Assembly: GCA_028023455.1 (NCBI GenBank) | Contig: JAQFVV010012442.1 | Location: forward strand, 2,640,903-2,704,902 | Origin: Epiperipatus broadwayi | Lineage: Eukaryota > Onychophora > Udeonychophora > Euonychophora > Peripatidae | Length of the DNA stretch: 64,000 nt | Direction: 5' to 3' | The notes under the pieces: generated by a model | Seen by the model: the letters and a program-made list of their open reading frames with translations, nothing else | Told to the model about the DNA's origin: nothing | The model's database searches: none | Program-made: the position numbers and the translations under genes | Part shown: piece after piece, positions 23,928-38,190 of the stretch | Position numbering within the stretch: position 1 is the first letter of the stretch | How the letters are laid out: every line of letters starts with the position of its first letter

Positions 23928-25308
23928 ATATAATAAATGTAAAATACGATACCCATTATAAAATATTATATATATTAAAACTTTAACGGTAAATACAATA
24001 TTATAGTTTAAATTCTTTTGTAATGCTTTCCATTACATGGTAATCTTCATCAGCTTTAACTGAATTTCAAATTTTTTAAACTTAATGTTATGTATATTTC
24101 CATAAGCTGTGTATGGCCATATTTGCAACTTGCTTATTAATAACATCTCCCTTATATTTATCAATCATAATTGCCTCTTTAATTTTCCTCTTTTTACGAT
24201 TTCTTTCTTTCATTAATATTTTTATTTCACTACTATTAAATTTAAACTTATAATTACAAGTGTTTTAATGGTCAAATAACACTGAAGGTGTATTAATTTG
24301 ACTATGTTATTTTTAATTTGATTATATAATAATTGATGCTCCTTCAATCTTTTCTCCACAGAACATCTCGATTCACCGATAAATAATTTCTGACACCCAC
24401 ATGAAATCTGATAACTTATATTACTTCTTTGCAAATTAGAGATTATACTCTTAGAATATATCAATCGATTAACGATTAACATTCGGAGGAACACAAAATG
24501 AGATATTATACTTTTCTTTAAATGTAATCTTAATTAATTTAGAATGCATGTTATTTATAAACGGCATAGATATCCATTTTTTTGTTATTTAAAGTAACAC
24601 TGCAAACTCTCTTCTTATTATTAAATGAATTTACTGTATACAAGATTTGATTTTTATCATAACCAACCTTTAAAAGTTCATTAGCAAAGAGTTCAATATT
24701 TAAAATTTTATCACTCTTATAGTTACATAATTTATCATTGCGATGGAAAAATGATTTCAGACTTGTCATTTTTTGCATCATTGGAACATGTGACTTAAAA
24801 TGAATATATCCTCTTTCTCCAATAGGTTTAAAAATTAATTTGTAATTTAAATCAGTAGCACTCTAAATATTTGTAAATCTAAAAATTTTATTTTTACATT
24901 TTTTTCATACTTAATATTCCATTTTAAATTGTTTAAATTATTCAAATTATATAAAAGAACATCAACAATGTCTTTAGGACCACAAACAAAAACATCATCA
25001 ACATATCTAGCATAAATTTTAATATCTTCAAACTTATAAGAATTAAATATAATATCTTCATGTTTTGACAATGTAAAGTTACAAATTTGTGCTACCATAT
25101 GTAATCCCATTGGCCACCCTTTACCTATTTTATAATACCTATCATTATATGATGCAATAATATTATCACTTATAAATTTTAGTGATTTAATAATAAAATT
25201 TATTAAATGTTTATTTACAGACATATTACTTCGTTAAATTTCAATTAAATTTATAGATTCAAGACGATCAATTGATTCATATAATTCCATTACATCCATA
25301 AAATTTGA
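23928..25308 (-). mobile_element. Penelope-like element copy 2 (5'-truncated)
   Basis: A minus-strand copy directly behind copy 1. It covers the RT from motif A onward, the GIY-YIG domain and the 3' UTR. It stops abruptly at about 25308, where the inverted copy 3 begins. Confidence 0.85.
24009..24076 (-). ncRNA. Hammerhead-ribozyme-like motif of PLE copy 2
   Basis: Read on the minus strand: CTGATGA (24053-24047), stem II AGATTAC/GTAAT with loop CAT, then GAAA (24030-24027). The flanks AAATTC and GAATTT can pair as stem I. One outer stem II pair is mismatched. PLEs are known to carry hammerhead motifs; activity here is inferred only. Confidence 0.5.
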
Positions 25309-25310
25309 TA
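24222..25310 (-). pseudogene. PLE RT/GIY-YIG remnant, copy 2
   Basis: Frames 25224-24847, 24781-24551 and 24494-24222 together give KGWPMGLHM, YVDDVFV, CVP/HK-type linker sequence and the GIY-YIG part (ISYQISCGCQK...IGESRCSVEKRLKEHQ). Frameshifts separate them and the end is truncated compared with copies 1 and 3. Same protein as 21535-22890 but broken. Confidence 0.8.
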
Positions 25311-27278
25311 AGAAAATTGACTTTTTATATAATTATTATCCAAAAAGTTATGGTGGAGATAATTACATAAATTTAACAGATGGAAAAATTAATTTTACAC
25401 AAAAATATGTATTGTAATATGGTTCAAAGTATGTTGGAAGCGTATGGAAAGATTATAATATGGAATTGTTTGCTTCAGTGCAGAACGTTTTTGATGATGA
25501 TATGAATTTACAAGAGTGTAGTAATATTATGAAGATTTCTAAATATAAAGTAAAAACTAATAGATATTATCGGTCAATAAATTATGGTATTTCTGAATTT
25601 ACAAGTCTTATTAGAACTGAGTGAAATATATGTTTGAAAGAAGACAAGGGTTTACGAATATGTTTTATTAAAAAGATGTATATAATCATAAATTTGAAAC
25701 ACAAATGAGTAAAGTAAGATTGAATATTATTGATAGCTATAACATGGGGAGACAATGTGTGAAATGTATAAATAGTCTTTTAAAAAAGGCTAAAAGTCAT
25801 TTAATGAATTGTTGTACATACTATGATATATATCCACCTACATCTATATGTCCAAGAATATTTGATAATATAAAACTTCAAAAAATAGGTAATTCTCTTA
25901 GACTGATGATTGATTTTGGTAGATCACTTACGTATAAAACAGCTAAATATATTGGTAAATTGTTAGAAGATATGTTGGGTTTTGGAAGATATACAATTGC
26001 ATCTTATTATGAATTTGTTGATAGAATTAAAAATATAAAATTAAATGATAATGATCTGTTAGCTTCATTGGATGTAAGAAATTATATGGATCAATTGATC
26101 ATCTTGAATCTATAAATTTAATTGAAATTGAACTAGTTAATATGTCTGTAAATAAACATTTAATAAATTTTATTATTGAATCACTAAAATTAATAAGTGA
26201 TAATATTATTGTAACATATAATGATAGGTATTATAAATGGGTAAAGGATGGTCAATGGGATTACCTATGGTAGCACAAATTTGTAACTTTACATTGTTGA
26301 AATATGAAGATATTATATTTAATTCTTATAAGTTTGAAGATATTAAAATTTATGCTAGATATGTTGATGATGTTTTTGTTTGAGGTCCTAAAGATATTAT
26401 TGATGTTCTTTTATATAATTTGAATAATTTAAACAATTTAAAATGGATTATTGAGAATAAACAAAATGGAAAAATAAAATTTTTAGATTTACAAATATTT
26501 AGAGATGATACTGATTTAAATTATAAATTTATTTTTAAACCTAATGGAGAAAGAGGATATATTCATTTTAAGTCATGTGTTCCAATGATACATAAAATGG
26601 CAAGTCTGAAATCATTTTTGCATCGCAATGATAAATTGTGTAAATATAATAGTGATAAAATTATAAATATTGAACTATTGGCAAATGAACTTTTAAAAGT
26701 TGGTTATGATAAAAAAACAAATCTTGTGTACAGTAAATTCATTTAATAATAAGAAGAGAGTTGGCTGTGGAACTTTAGATAATAAAAAATCGATATCTAT
26801 ACCATTTATAAATATCATGCAATCTAAATTAATTAAGAATATATTTAAAGAAAAGTATAATATCTCATTTTGTGTTCCTCCAAATGTTAATCGATTGATT
26901 AATAATTCTATGTGTATAATTCCTAAATTGCAAAGAAGTAATATAATTTATCAGATTTCATGTGGATGTCAGAAATCATATATCGGTGAATCAAGATGTT
27001 CTGTGAAGAAAAGATTGAAGGAGCATCAATTATTATATAATCTAATTAAAATTAACATAAATATACAATTTAATAAAGCTTCAGTATTATTTGACCATGA
27101 AAAGACTTGTTATTATACATTTAAATTTAATAGTAGTGAAATAAAAATATTAATGGAAGAAAGAAATCATAAAAAGAGGAAAATTAAGGAGGCAATTATG
27201 ATTGATAAATATAAGGAAGATGTTATTAATCAGCAAGTTGCAAATATGCTCATAGACAGCTTATGGCAATATACATAA
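25310..27278 (+). pseudogene. PLE RT/GIY-YIG remnant, copy 3
   Basis: The pieces are 25705-26115 (upstream region and start of the RT, ending soon after LASLDVR), about 26116-26415 (YVDDVFV followed by a TGA at about 26382), 26420-26746 and 26700-27278 (linker and GIY-YIG: YQISCGCQKSYIGESRCSVKKRLKEHQ). The last two overlap in different frames because of a frameshift near 26710. It keeps the uninterrupted sequence at the place where copy 1 carries its AT palindrome (about 25795-25850). Confidence 0.8.
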
Positions 27279-27289
27279 CATTAAGTTTA

Positions 27290-27360
27290 AAAAATTTGAA
27301 ATTCAGTTAAAGCTGATGGGGATTACCATGTAATCGAAAGTGCTACAAAAGAATTTAAAT
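27290..27360 (+). ncRNA. Hammerhead-ribozyme-like motif of PLE copy 3
   Basis: CTGATGG (27313-27319; the last core base is G instead of A). Stem II GATTAC/GTAATC with loop CAT is a perfect 6-bp stem (27322-27335), then GAAA (27336-27339) and GTGCTAC. The sequences AAATTC just upstream and GAATTT just downstream (about 27299-27304 and 27351-27356) can pair as stem I and extend with only a G-A mismatch. This is type I geometry with a very short stem III. It lies 30 bp after the ORF stop. Confidence 0.5.
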
Positions 27361-27456
27361 TTTAATATTGTATTTACCGTTAAAATTTATATATATATAT
27401 ATAAATAAAATTTGATATCTGTATTCATTTCACAATATATGTAATATACAAATCAA

Positions 27457-27872
<416 letters not shown>

Positions 27873-28240
27873 ACTAAAAACATAAATACAATATAATAAT
27901 ATAATTGTCTGAAGATGGTAAGAAATTTAAGCACATAAAATAACAATGCTTGCTTATGATCCATGAGTCATGACTTTCAAAGACTGCCCTTATCATTTCT
28001 TTGAAACATGTTGAACCAAACAGAAGTAAATATAATCTTAGCATTCTACCATTACAGTAACCTTTACAAAACTAAAAGTTGATAAATGGTTTATTCCTGC
28101 AAATTCTCTAATAAATTTATGCAGATGTAATAGAGCTGGTCCAAATTTTCTGTACTTTAAGCTCAGAGACTCTTACATTACAATAAATCAAAACTTACCA
28201 TCTCATGAAGATTACCTTTTTATTTGAAAATATTGAAAAC

Positions 28241-28350
28241 ATTCATAAAACAGTATATATATATATATATATATATATATACTGTTTTATGAATATATAT
28301 ATATATATATATATATATGGTAATATATATATATATATATATATTACCAT
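28241..28350. repeat. Two adjacent AT hairpins
   Basis: ATTCATAAAACAGTATAT...ATATACTGTTTTATGAAT (28241-28294) and ATGGTAATAT...ATATTACCAT (28317-28350): inverted unique arms around AT cores. Confidence 0.85.
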
Positions 28351-29704
28351 CTACCCATAATCTTATTCTAAGAATTGAGCATGTACAAGTTATTTCTCTA
28401 AGCTTCGAGTAGGTATATTTATGAGCATGGGCTAAAATCCCATCTCAAGTGCCAGTCTTATCCATTAATAAGAATTATATCTCTCGAAAACATAAAAAAA
28501 GTATTCAGTGGACACTCTATGGGTATCTTATTTAGATTAGCTCAATCTCAAGGTCTGGGGACAATATCTAATGGAGAACAAAGCTAATGTGATCTTATGA
28601 AGAGATGTCACATATATATCTCATTATAATTTCTATCTGCCTACAAATCCTATTACAAAAGCCCAGAAGTTATCAGAATCTCAGAATGCAAATAGTATAT
28701 GTTATGATAAAATTCTAAGATTTATTAACACACGTATACATATCTCAATATTTTAAGCACACAATTTATTTATTCCGATACACACGTATATATAAATTTC
28801 ATATACATATTAATGAAAGTGTGCAATTACATGCCACAATTGTTTATTAAATGATTTAAGAAATTATTTATTACTTTCTTTAAATTGAAATAACACGTTT
28901 CTTAATTTATTACTAAATGTTTATTGAATATATATTGAGAAAAGATCAAGATTACCTCTGTTAAGAGCAAATGTTCACGTCATCAAGGCTAATGATCTGT
29001 GTGCTTACAGTCTTAAAGGAATGCTGGTCTTAGTGAGAGTCGTTGATCTGAATTATGATGACAGGTTCCGAAATATTCTACACAAAATAATCCATCCTAG
29101 AGGTTAAGTTGATGATTTTTAACTTGCTTGAGATAGGTTCTAGCCGTTTGTAGTTCATAACCATTACACTTGGATTAAATAAACAACAAATTTCCATAAA
29201 TAAAGTTCAGGTGAGTCCTACAATAGCTGTCCACTGAGCCAGACTAATGAACTGGCACAATTATAATTACCCCTGCATTTTTCATGAGTACATTATGAAT
29301 AAATTTTCATTAACTGATAATAATGTTAATACTTTTTCCCCCCACTTCTTTCTTATCACCTGTATCTATTTTTTTTAAAATTTTAATCACTGACTAAATC
29401 ACTGAGGAAAAATATATAGTTCTTTTCTTTAACACTCTTTAACCTCACTTTTCTTTTCATCTATTCATATGCCGATGACCACCAGATTTCAAGAATGCTT
29501 TTAGCTTCTATTGGTCTATCAATACTATTTGACAAGTTCTAAGAATTGTGGTGGACAGAATCACTAACTGAAACTGCCCTCAGTGCAACTTTCAATTCTT
29601 TTTACTACTCTTCACCCTTATATGCTTAATGGGTTTTCATTAAAAAAACATGTGCTACTACTGACATTATTTAACTCTATAGCTTATGACATTAATAAGC
29701 AACA

Positions 29705-29735
<31 letters not shown>

Positions 29736-29764
29736 CAAAAAAATAAAGACTTATAAATCCAATA

Positions 29765-29800
<36 letters not shown>

Positions 29801-30099
29801 CAAATAATAAAAAAATAACACAACTCTGCACATAATTGCTTTTGTATATCCTCACATATAAATCTGTTAGTAATTCAACACACATCACAATAACACATAC
29901 AACAAATATATATGTATACATTCATGCCATTAACTGATTAATGTATTCCATTCATACTCTTTTGCAACAGGGTTCAAATGACTATAATTTTTTCTGCATC
30001 AACCTATTTAATTCATAACATGACTTGCAATTAACACTCTTTATAATTGTTATTACCTTTTACTTACTTTAGCACCTGTATTCGAAACCACCTACTGTT

Positions 30100-30101
<2 letters not shown>

Positions 30102-30169
<68 letters not shown>
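30102..30169. repeat. (AT)n microsatellite
   Basis: An uninterrupted AT run. Confidence 0.95.
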
Positions 30170-30173
<4 letters not shown>

Positions 30174-30688
30174 GATTCCAACCAGTCACCACTTAAACAT
30201 TCACAGTAAATATAGTAATCAATATTTCTCACTGCTATCAAGGCAACCCTTTCACCTTTTTAATAGCAAGAATGGAAATCCATTCTTACTAATGGTCCAT
30301 TGAATATATATGGACACTTAAAGATTGCAACTTGACTACAGAGTATGAAATATTGTATGTCCATCCAACAAGATTTAGAATCTAAGCAAAAGTACCCTGA
30401 ATCCAATCACGCCCAAGGTACACAAGTCAGGAGCCATCATGAATTCTACCCTAGCTGCCCATTCCCCAAATCTATAACACTAAGAACAACACCTACAGTG
30501 ATGCCACATGAATTCATTTTATCCTGGCTCAGTCCTGCAACATTTTGCATGAAAACTTAGCTGATGATGATGATGAGAGATTGAGTGAACCCGAGCTATA
30601 AGTTAAAAAACATGCATAAATATATGAAGGAGATTTGAATAACTGGATTAAGTTTAAAATTATAAATATTTTTTTGACAAAAATTCAA

Positions 30689-30728
30689 GATGATTTTTTA
30701 TATATATATATATATATATAAAAAATCA

Positions 30729-30788
<60 letters not shown>
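30689..30788. repeat. AT hairpin and AT array
   Basis: AGATGATTTTTTATA...TATAAAAAATCATCT (30689-30731), followed by an AT array to 30788. Confidence 0.85.
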
Positions 30789-30791
<3 letters not shown>

Positions 30792-32066
30792 CAATGTCAC
30801 ACAGTTTAAACTATTATTTTAGTTACACATCTTTGACAAACTTGATTCAATTATTTTATTTTAGCAGATATCAATTTAGTGTGGTATTTCAATGCATAAC
30901 ATATTTAAAGATCAGATTTTATTTAATATTACACAAATTGATTTATCTGGATGGTTGGTGGACATATTATTCCTATACAAAACACAAATAAAGATATAAT
31001 AGTTTCGCTGTTTGGATGACTTTAGTGAAATGCCCTTGACATTGGATATATAGCTTTATGTTAATTCATAGCATTTATTTATCACAATTAACTAAGGATA
31101 CAGTTTGATCTGTACGTAAACTAAAAGAAAAACACTTATTTATTATACATTTTTGACATTTAATGATACAATATTTTGAAACTTGATAAATATGGCAATT
31201 GCTTATTTCAATAAAGGGGAAAACTCCAACGAAAAATATTTAAACAGAAAAACATTTCATTATCACATATTATAGTTTATTTTGTTAAACAGGCTAAAAA
31301 AACGAAATATAAGAAAATTGTGGTGCTAGCATTATAGCAGTGACAGAGTGTGACAGCTGTGTCCAAAAAAACATAATTCTCCAATTTTAAGGTGGTAGAC
31401 CAGCTTCCAGCTGAGGAGAACTGAAAGTGAAAAAGGTAGGTAGAAAGTTGTTTTGGGTTTGGATCATGGCAAACCTTACAGAGCTTCAACTACACTAAAC
31501 TGCTTGTTCCAAGGAGTAGACTTAGACCCCTGTTAGGAACGAGAATACTAAAAAGATGAAAGGCTTCAAATCCCTGCAGTGAGATGCAGGCAAATCAATG
31601 CAGTATATAAGCATATAATTTAAGGAAAAGAATGACAAATAAAGATTATCAGGAATTCCCAGAATGAAGGTATGAACGAATCAAAATCCAAGCCTTTATG
31701 TGACTCATTAATAATGTCTGACATATGCTATCAATGCTATTATAATAATATAAAATGCTTAGATTTAAATACTAAAGTGAAACAAAAACGTAATGATATG
31801 TTAAATTAATGACCCATGTAAGATAAAATCACTAATCAGAAGTTAAACTATGAGTAATAAAGCATACATTTCTCCCTATTCTTGAATCGATACTATTTAT
31901 TTAACATATATAAAAAAAAATGCGCACTTAAAATTGCACAAAACAAAATAGTATTTGGTCATCATCTTTTTGGCAATGATGATCAATAATGAAATTAATA
32001 AAATTAACAGACACAAATATCCACCCCAGATTGCAAAATATTTATACATTTTGTATAATTTTACTG

Positions 32067-32070
<4 letters not shown>

Positions 32071-32123
<53 letters not shown>

Positions 32124-32134
32124 AATGAATATGC

Positions 32135-32178
<44 letters not shown>

Positions 32179-32192
32179 GCATATTCATTTAA
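32071..32192. repeat. AT array and AT hairpin with ~20-bp arms
   Basis: The AT array is followed by TTAAATGAATATGCTTTTAA, an AT core, and the inverted copy ending at 32192. Confidence 0.9.
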
Positions 32193-33480
32193 AAAAAAAA
32201 CCTCAATCTTACAAGCTATTTAAAATAAATAACAAGAACTCATTGATTAAGGTCTCCATCTCCCCTTTCTATTCTACAGGGTGATATAGAAGAAGTTCAT
32301 AAGACTGGGTTTGATTGGCATTTGCAAAAAAATAACTGAAAATATAAAAATATCATTATAATTAAATTATAACCGCACTAAATTATAAGAAAAATAAGAA
32401 GCATGATATGGATGAAATGTTTTACAATAAGATTATACAGAGAAAATAATTACTAATTTAACATACTCACTGATTACTGAGTGAAAAAAATATTCAATAT
32501 ACAGAAAACATTAATTTTAAAGAGTTAGGATTCATGTAATACAATTATAATGACTTTGGATTTGGTACCTCATGACTCTATAGGATGAAGTAGGGATGAA
32601 TCTTCTGTGGCAGTTGACATTCTTTGATTTAAAACATGTTTCTTGGCCTTGGTGGTTTTTTGACAACATGGGAACTCTTGATCTGTAGGAACTATATTTC
32701 TGCATGGTGAAAAGTTGGGCTGAAGATGAAGGGGTATGTGTCTTGGGCCCCTCTTTTTAAAACTATTTAAAAAATCAAGCAGATGTGGAGTCAACTAGTG
32801 ACTATTGATTAAACTCTCACACAATAGACTTTCCGCCTTATTTATACCAGTTCTGAGTTATTCAAACAATGATTTTAATTAAACTTTTTATCTCTGATTG
32901 AATCCTAAATTTACAAAAATATTTTCTTTATTATTATTGGAGATGCAATTGCCAGATAACTGTCCAAAAATAAATTGCAATCAATTTCCAGATTGAAAAT
33001 AGATTTGATGAAAATGAAATCAATTAGCTTTGTTTTAAATTTTACTTTCATTAACTTTGATTTAAAAATTCTTTTTAAAACCATGAAACAAACTAATGTT
33101 CCCACCCCTTTAATTACTCTTAGACACTCAAAGATTGTATCTTTCATCTTGACTTTTTGTGTAATTATATGAAGAAAAATAATTACAAAGTTGTAAAAAT
33201 ATAATTAAGAAAAAAGTACAAAATTATTTACAATATTTTTTGTGCTTTTATATATATATAAAAGCTCTGATAGTATATGTATATATCTGAGTCACATCCA
33301 GAGACATTAATATCAAAATAATTAAAGAATTTTTATTTAAAATTTATATTTATAACTTTTATAGACGCTTCTCAGAAATATACATATAGTTTATATTCAT
33401 TTGATAAGAAAGGAGCAGAATGAAATGTGGGTTGTGGTAAAAGAGTGAAACTCGAACTTGACCTAAGGTCAACTGTTTCA

Positions 33481-33987
<507 letters not shown>

Positions 33988-34106
33988 TACTATTATAATT
34001 CAATGTTTGTATTTTTTCAAATGAATATACAAAATATTATAATTGAATATTTATAATTACATTAATTAGATATAAAAAAAGTAAAAATGTTAAAAAAATT
34101 TATCCA

Positions 34107-34698
<592 letters not shown>

Positions 34699-34926
34699 TT
34701 CTATAAGATATGTGTTAGAAGGAGAAGTTAGATTTTGTTAAGTTAAGATATTTAGATCTTTTGGTGATTAGAAATGTAGAGACTAATTGTTTATTATGCA
34801 GTCATTTTGTTAAAAGTAATGAATTAAGGTCTGTAATTAAACCTGATAGCTATCATTCTGTATATATTAGTAAAATATCAGTCATATGCCACATGATCTA
34901 TATAGCTTGTATTACCAATATGTAAT

Positions 34927-35500
34927 ATATAAAGAGCCTGCTAATAGCTCTAAACAAGCTTATTTATTTTATTTTTTATGATAAATGCTACAAGAGAAAA
35001 TACCTGAAGCCTTTATCTATGATATTCCCCATCCCCAGATTGGTTTCAAGCTTATGACTCTCATCAGTGAGGAGCTAGGACATTAGATTCAAAATATTAA
35101 CTCAAGCCAAGCATTTATCTAATTCTTAAATATTAAGAAAAAGATCCAAATCTTCAGATACCTACATGTCTTCAAACTCAGCTCTTTAACCAAAGAAACT
35201 ATATGATCCTGAACTAAATTCAGGGATCGCTGAATTTAGTTCAGGCTCATATAGTTTCTTTGGTTAAAGAGCTGAGTTTGAAGACATGTAGGTGTCTGAA
35301 GATTTGGATCTTTTTCTTAATATTTAAGAATTAGATAAATGCTTGGCTTGAGTTAATATTTTGAATCTAATGTTATAGCTCCTCACTGATGAAAGCCATA
35401 AGCTTGAAACCGATCTAGATAAAGGCTTCAGGTATTTTCTCTTGTAGCATTTATCATAAAAAATAAAATAAATAAGCTTGTTTAGAGCTATTAGCAGGCT

Positions 35501-35508
<8 letters not shown>
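34927..35508. repeat. Large near-perfect palindrome
   Basis: Left arm 34927-35223 and right arm 35230-35508 are inverted copies about 280-297 bp long with a 6-bp centre (GGATCG). Only scattered differences and small indels separate the arms. The right arm runs into (AT)n at 35504. Each arm carries CTGATGA...GAAAC. Confidence 0.9.
35386..35410 (+). ncRNA. Hammerhead-core-like motif in palindrome arm
   Basis: CTGATGA (35386-35392), AAGC/GCTT stem with a 5-nt loop (35393-35405), then GAAAC (35406-35410): spacing and core as in a hammerhead. The inverted arm has the same core (35067-35043, minus) with a weaker stem (GAGTC...GCTT). I could not find convincing stems I and III, so it may be only a relic or a chance motif. 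Confidence 0.3.

Positions 35509-35545
<37 letters not shown>
35504..35545. repeat. (AT)n microsatellite
   Basis: An AT run between the palindrome and the 125-bp tandem repeat. Confidence 0.9.
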
Positions 35546-35548
<3 letters not shown>

Positions 35549-36070
35549 CATCCCACTAAAACATATATTGTATATAAACATTTAAGCATTTATGATGTAT
35601 TTTAATGCAAACGTATTTTGCTGATCATATATAATCATTTGTTCTTGATTTTAAGAAATAAATATATATGATTCATCCCACTAAAGATGTATATTGTATA
35701 TAAACATTTAAGCATTTATAACTTATTTTAATGCAAACTTGCTTTGCTGATCAGATATAATTATTTGTTCTTGATATTAAAATATAAATATATATGATTC
35801 ATTCCACTAAAGATGTATATTGTGTATAAACATATAAACATTTATGACTTATTTTAATGCAAATGTATTTTGTTGATCAGATATAATTATTTGTTTATTT
35901 AATTTTAATTCAGATGTATATTCATATAAAGAAATAATCATTTTATGATTTACCTTATTAAAATGCATTTTGATTATAGACATTTAAGTATTTATGATTT
36001 ATCCCCCATAAAATGTATTTTCATATAAAACTATAATTATTTATGATTTATTTTAAGAAAGATGTTTTTT
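35546..36070. repeat. ~125-bp tandem repeat, three clear units and decayed ones
   Basis: Units begin ATTCATCCCACTAAA at about 35546, 35670 and 35796. Each continues through GTATATAAACATTTAAGC and TTTGCTGATCAGATATAA; further, more diverged units run to about 36070. Confidence 0.8.
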
Positions 36071-37069
36071 TTATTATTATTATAAACATGTATATGTATT
36101 TAATATTTCGTAAAATTGTTACCGTCATTTTTATCTGGTGTGTTCATCCATGACAGGTTACTATTGCATTTAAAAATGGGTTTGGTTTATTTAAGATGAA
36201 TGGCATTATTGGATTTCCATTGGTATTTAACCAGGCAAGCTTGGAGATTCATGGTGGTGGACAGAGATAAAACTTTTACAGACTAACCTACCATCCTTAT
36301 GATTTAATTATTAATACTTTTCTTTTTAATATCTAATATTATAGGATTCACACTTATTAAAACTGGATTTCTCAACTGTAATCAGCAGTGTAACTGTAAA
36401 TATAATATCCCAAAAGTGATTCTGCAATAAAATCAATTGACAACTGAACAGCTAAACAACACTTAGATAAAACAGTAGAACTTTTTTTAACTAACTTTTT
36501 TAAATTTTGTGAACTTAAAACTACACTATTTATACCATGATCAATTCTCTGGGTTAATTCAGCAGGACTTCCACTGTAGTTGATTTGTCACACAGCTTTC
36601 ATTTAAGCCTGAGTGCTTTTAACTTCTTGATAATTGGATCATTTGTTTTAGTGGGACAGATAAGTAATTATGTAGATTAAGCCATGTTTCTCAATTTGAT
36701 AAGTTTGCCTCAAGTGATTATTACACTTTGTATGACAACATCATTTCAGATATTAAAAATTTAATATTTTAATAAATGCCAGCTTTAAATCTTAGAGAAG
36801 TATTTGTTTCATGATTTAAAAATTATACAAATCAATAATGAAGCTTTATATTTTTTCTTTATTTTTTTAACTCTTGAGTATTACAGAAAATAACGAGTTT
36901 CTTTTAAATTTAAACAATTTGCTTTTTTTTTTTAAAGAAATAAGATTATAGAAAAGTTGTTTTTTTATATAGATCTGTTTTTCTTTAATCAATCACTTTA
37001 GGTGGAATGGGAAAATAAACTTTAAAATATATGCGTGAAACAAAGTGTCATTTTCAATATATATATATA
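36071..37069. other. Unique AT-rich sequence, nothing seen
   Basis: No ORF, known repeat copy or RNA gene is visible. Confidence 0.6.
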
Positions 37070-37142
37070 TAGTAACAGTTCATATGTGCACACATTGCAT
37101 AAGTGTGTGTATATGTATTGGTTACATAATTTACTTATTATT

Positions 37143-37286
<144 letters not shown>

Positions 37287-38075
37287 GTTTAAGATTTTGA
37301 AACAGAAAAATAATATCAACAATTAATAGTTTGAAAAAGTAGAAGTTAAAATAAAAAGAAAATTTAGAAATAAGTTAGAAATTAGTTATTAATTATAACT
37401 TACCTTTCTTTTATGTACTTTTATTTATTTTTTGTATAATTCTGTCAAAAATACACTTTGTAAAAAAAGTACTTTATTTAAAAGAAGAATTATTATGATT
37501 AATTAAAATAAGTTGTGCAAAACTAATCAGGCATGAAGATTGAGATTCCAGACTGATTATTTGAACAATTTATGTAATTTCACTTTAATGTAAAATAAAA
37601 AAATAAAGGAATGTAATATTTAATTAAAAGGTTGAATGTATTGAGAGTGCAGTTAACACTTGAGCAAAGGTGGAGTCAGAATAGTATAAAGAGCTGATAT
37701 TCTCTGTTTTCTGTAATAATATAGTTATTGTTATTTTTACAGTGGAGAGTTATTATTATTAGATTATTATTATTGGATTAGTTTTAATAGATTACTAGTA
37801 TTGGTATTATTATTGTTTAAAAGAAAAATGAGTGGCTAGATCTGAATGCTGGGTTTGGCCATTTTTCTCCACTCATCTTCTGGATGCCATTAGCTAATTG
37901 CAATAGTAGTTTACTCTGATCTACATTCTACCAAATTAAGAGAGCCAGACATGCCATAGGACAAATAATTAGGAAGCTACATTGATTTTACATATAGACA
38001 TACCAAGAATCTGACCTGATCTGAAGAAAAGATGATCACCCACATACAAAAGAAAACAAAGACTGTGCATAACCC

Positions 38076-38190
38076 ACTTATCGAAACCAGAGACTATATT
38101 CAAACCACTTATAAATATCAGATACTGTATTTAAACTGCTCATGAAAACCAGAGACTGTGATCAAATTGCAGATATAAACCAGAAACTGC
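38076..38190. repeat. ~33-bp minisatellite in family C LTR
   Basis: Units built on AACCAGAGACTGT(A/G)TTCAAAC are repeated three to four times; also present at 49728-49850. Confidence 0.75.

Larger units (their letters stand above)
25306..27395 (+). mobile_element. Penelope-like element copy 3 (inverted)
   Basis: A plus-strand copy meeting copy 2 head to head at about 25306. It starts inside the N-terminal region and runs through RT, GIY-YIG and the 3' UTR to an (AT)n block at 27388. Confidence 0.85.
27873..33240. other. AT-rich unique region with AT arrays and hairpins, no gene seen
   Basis: No supported coding region. Open frames near 30345-30991, 31277-31489, 32570-32794 and 32911-33172 are short and have no recognisable domain. 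The stretch holds AT arrays (29706-29729, 29769-29799, 30102-30169, 32071-32120) and the hairpins listed separately. Confidence 0.6.

Noticed and set aside
30550-30580. GCTGATGATGATGATGAG as a hammerhead core
   Set aside because: A short GAT repeat without GAAA or stems.
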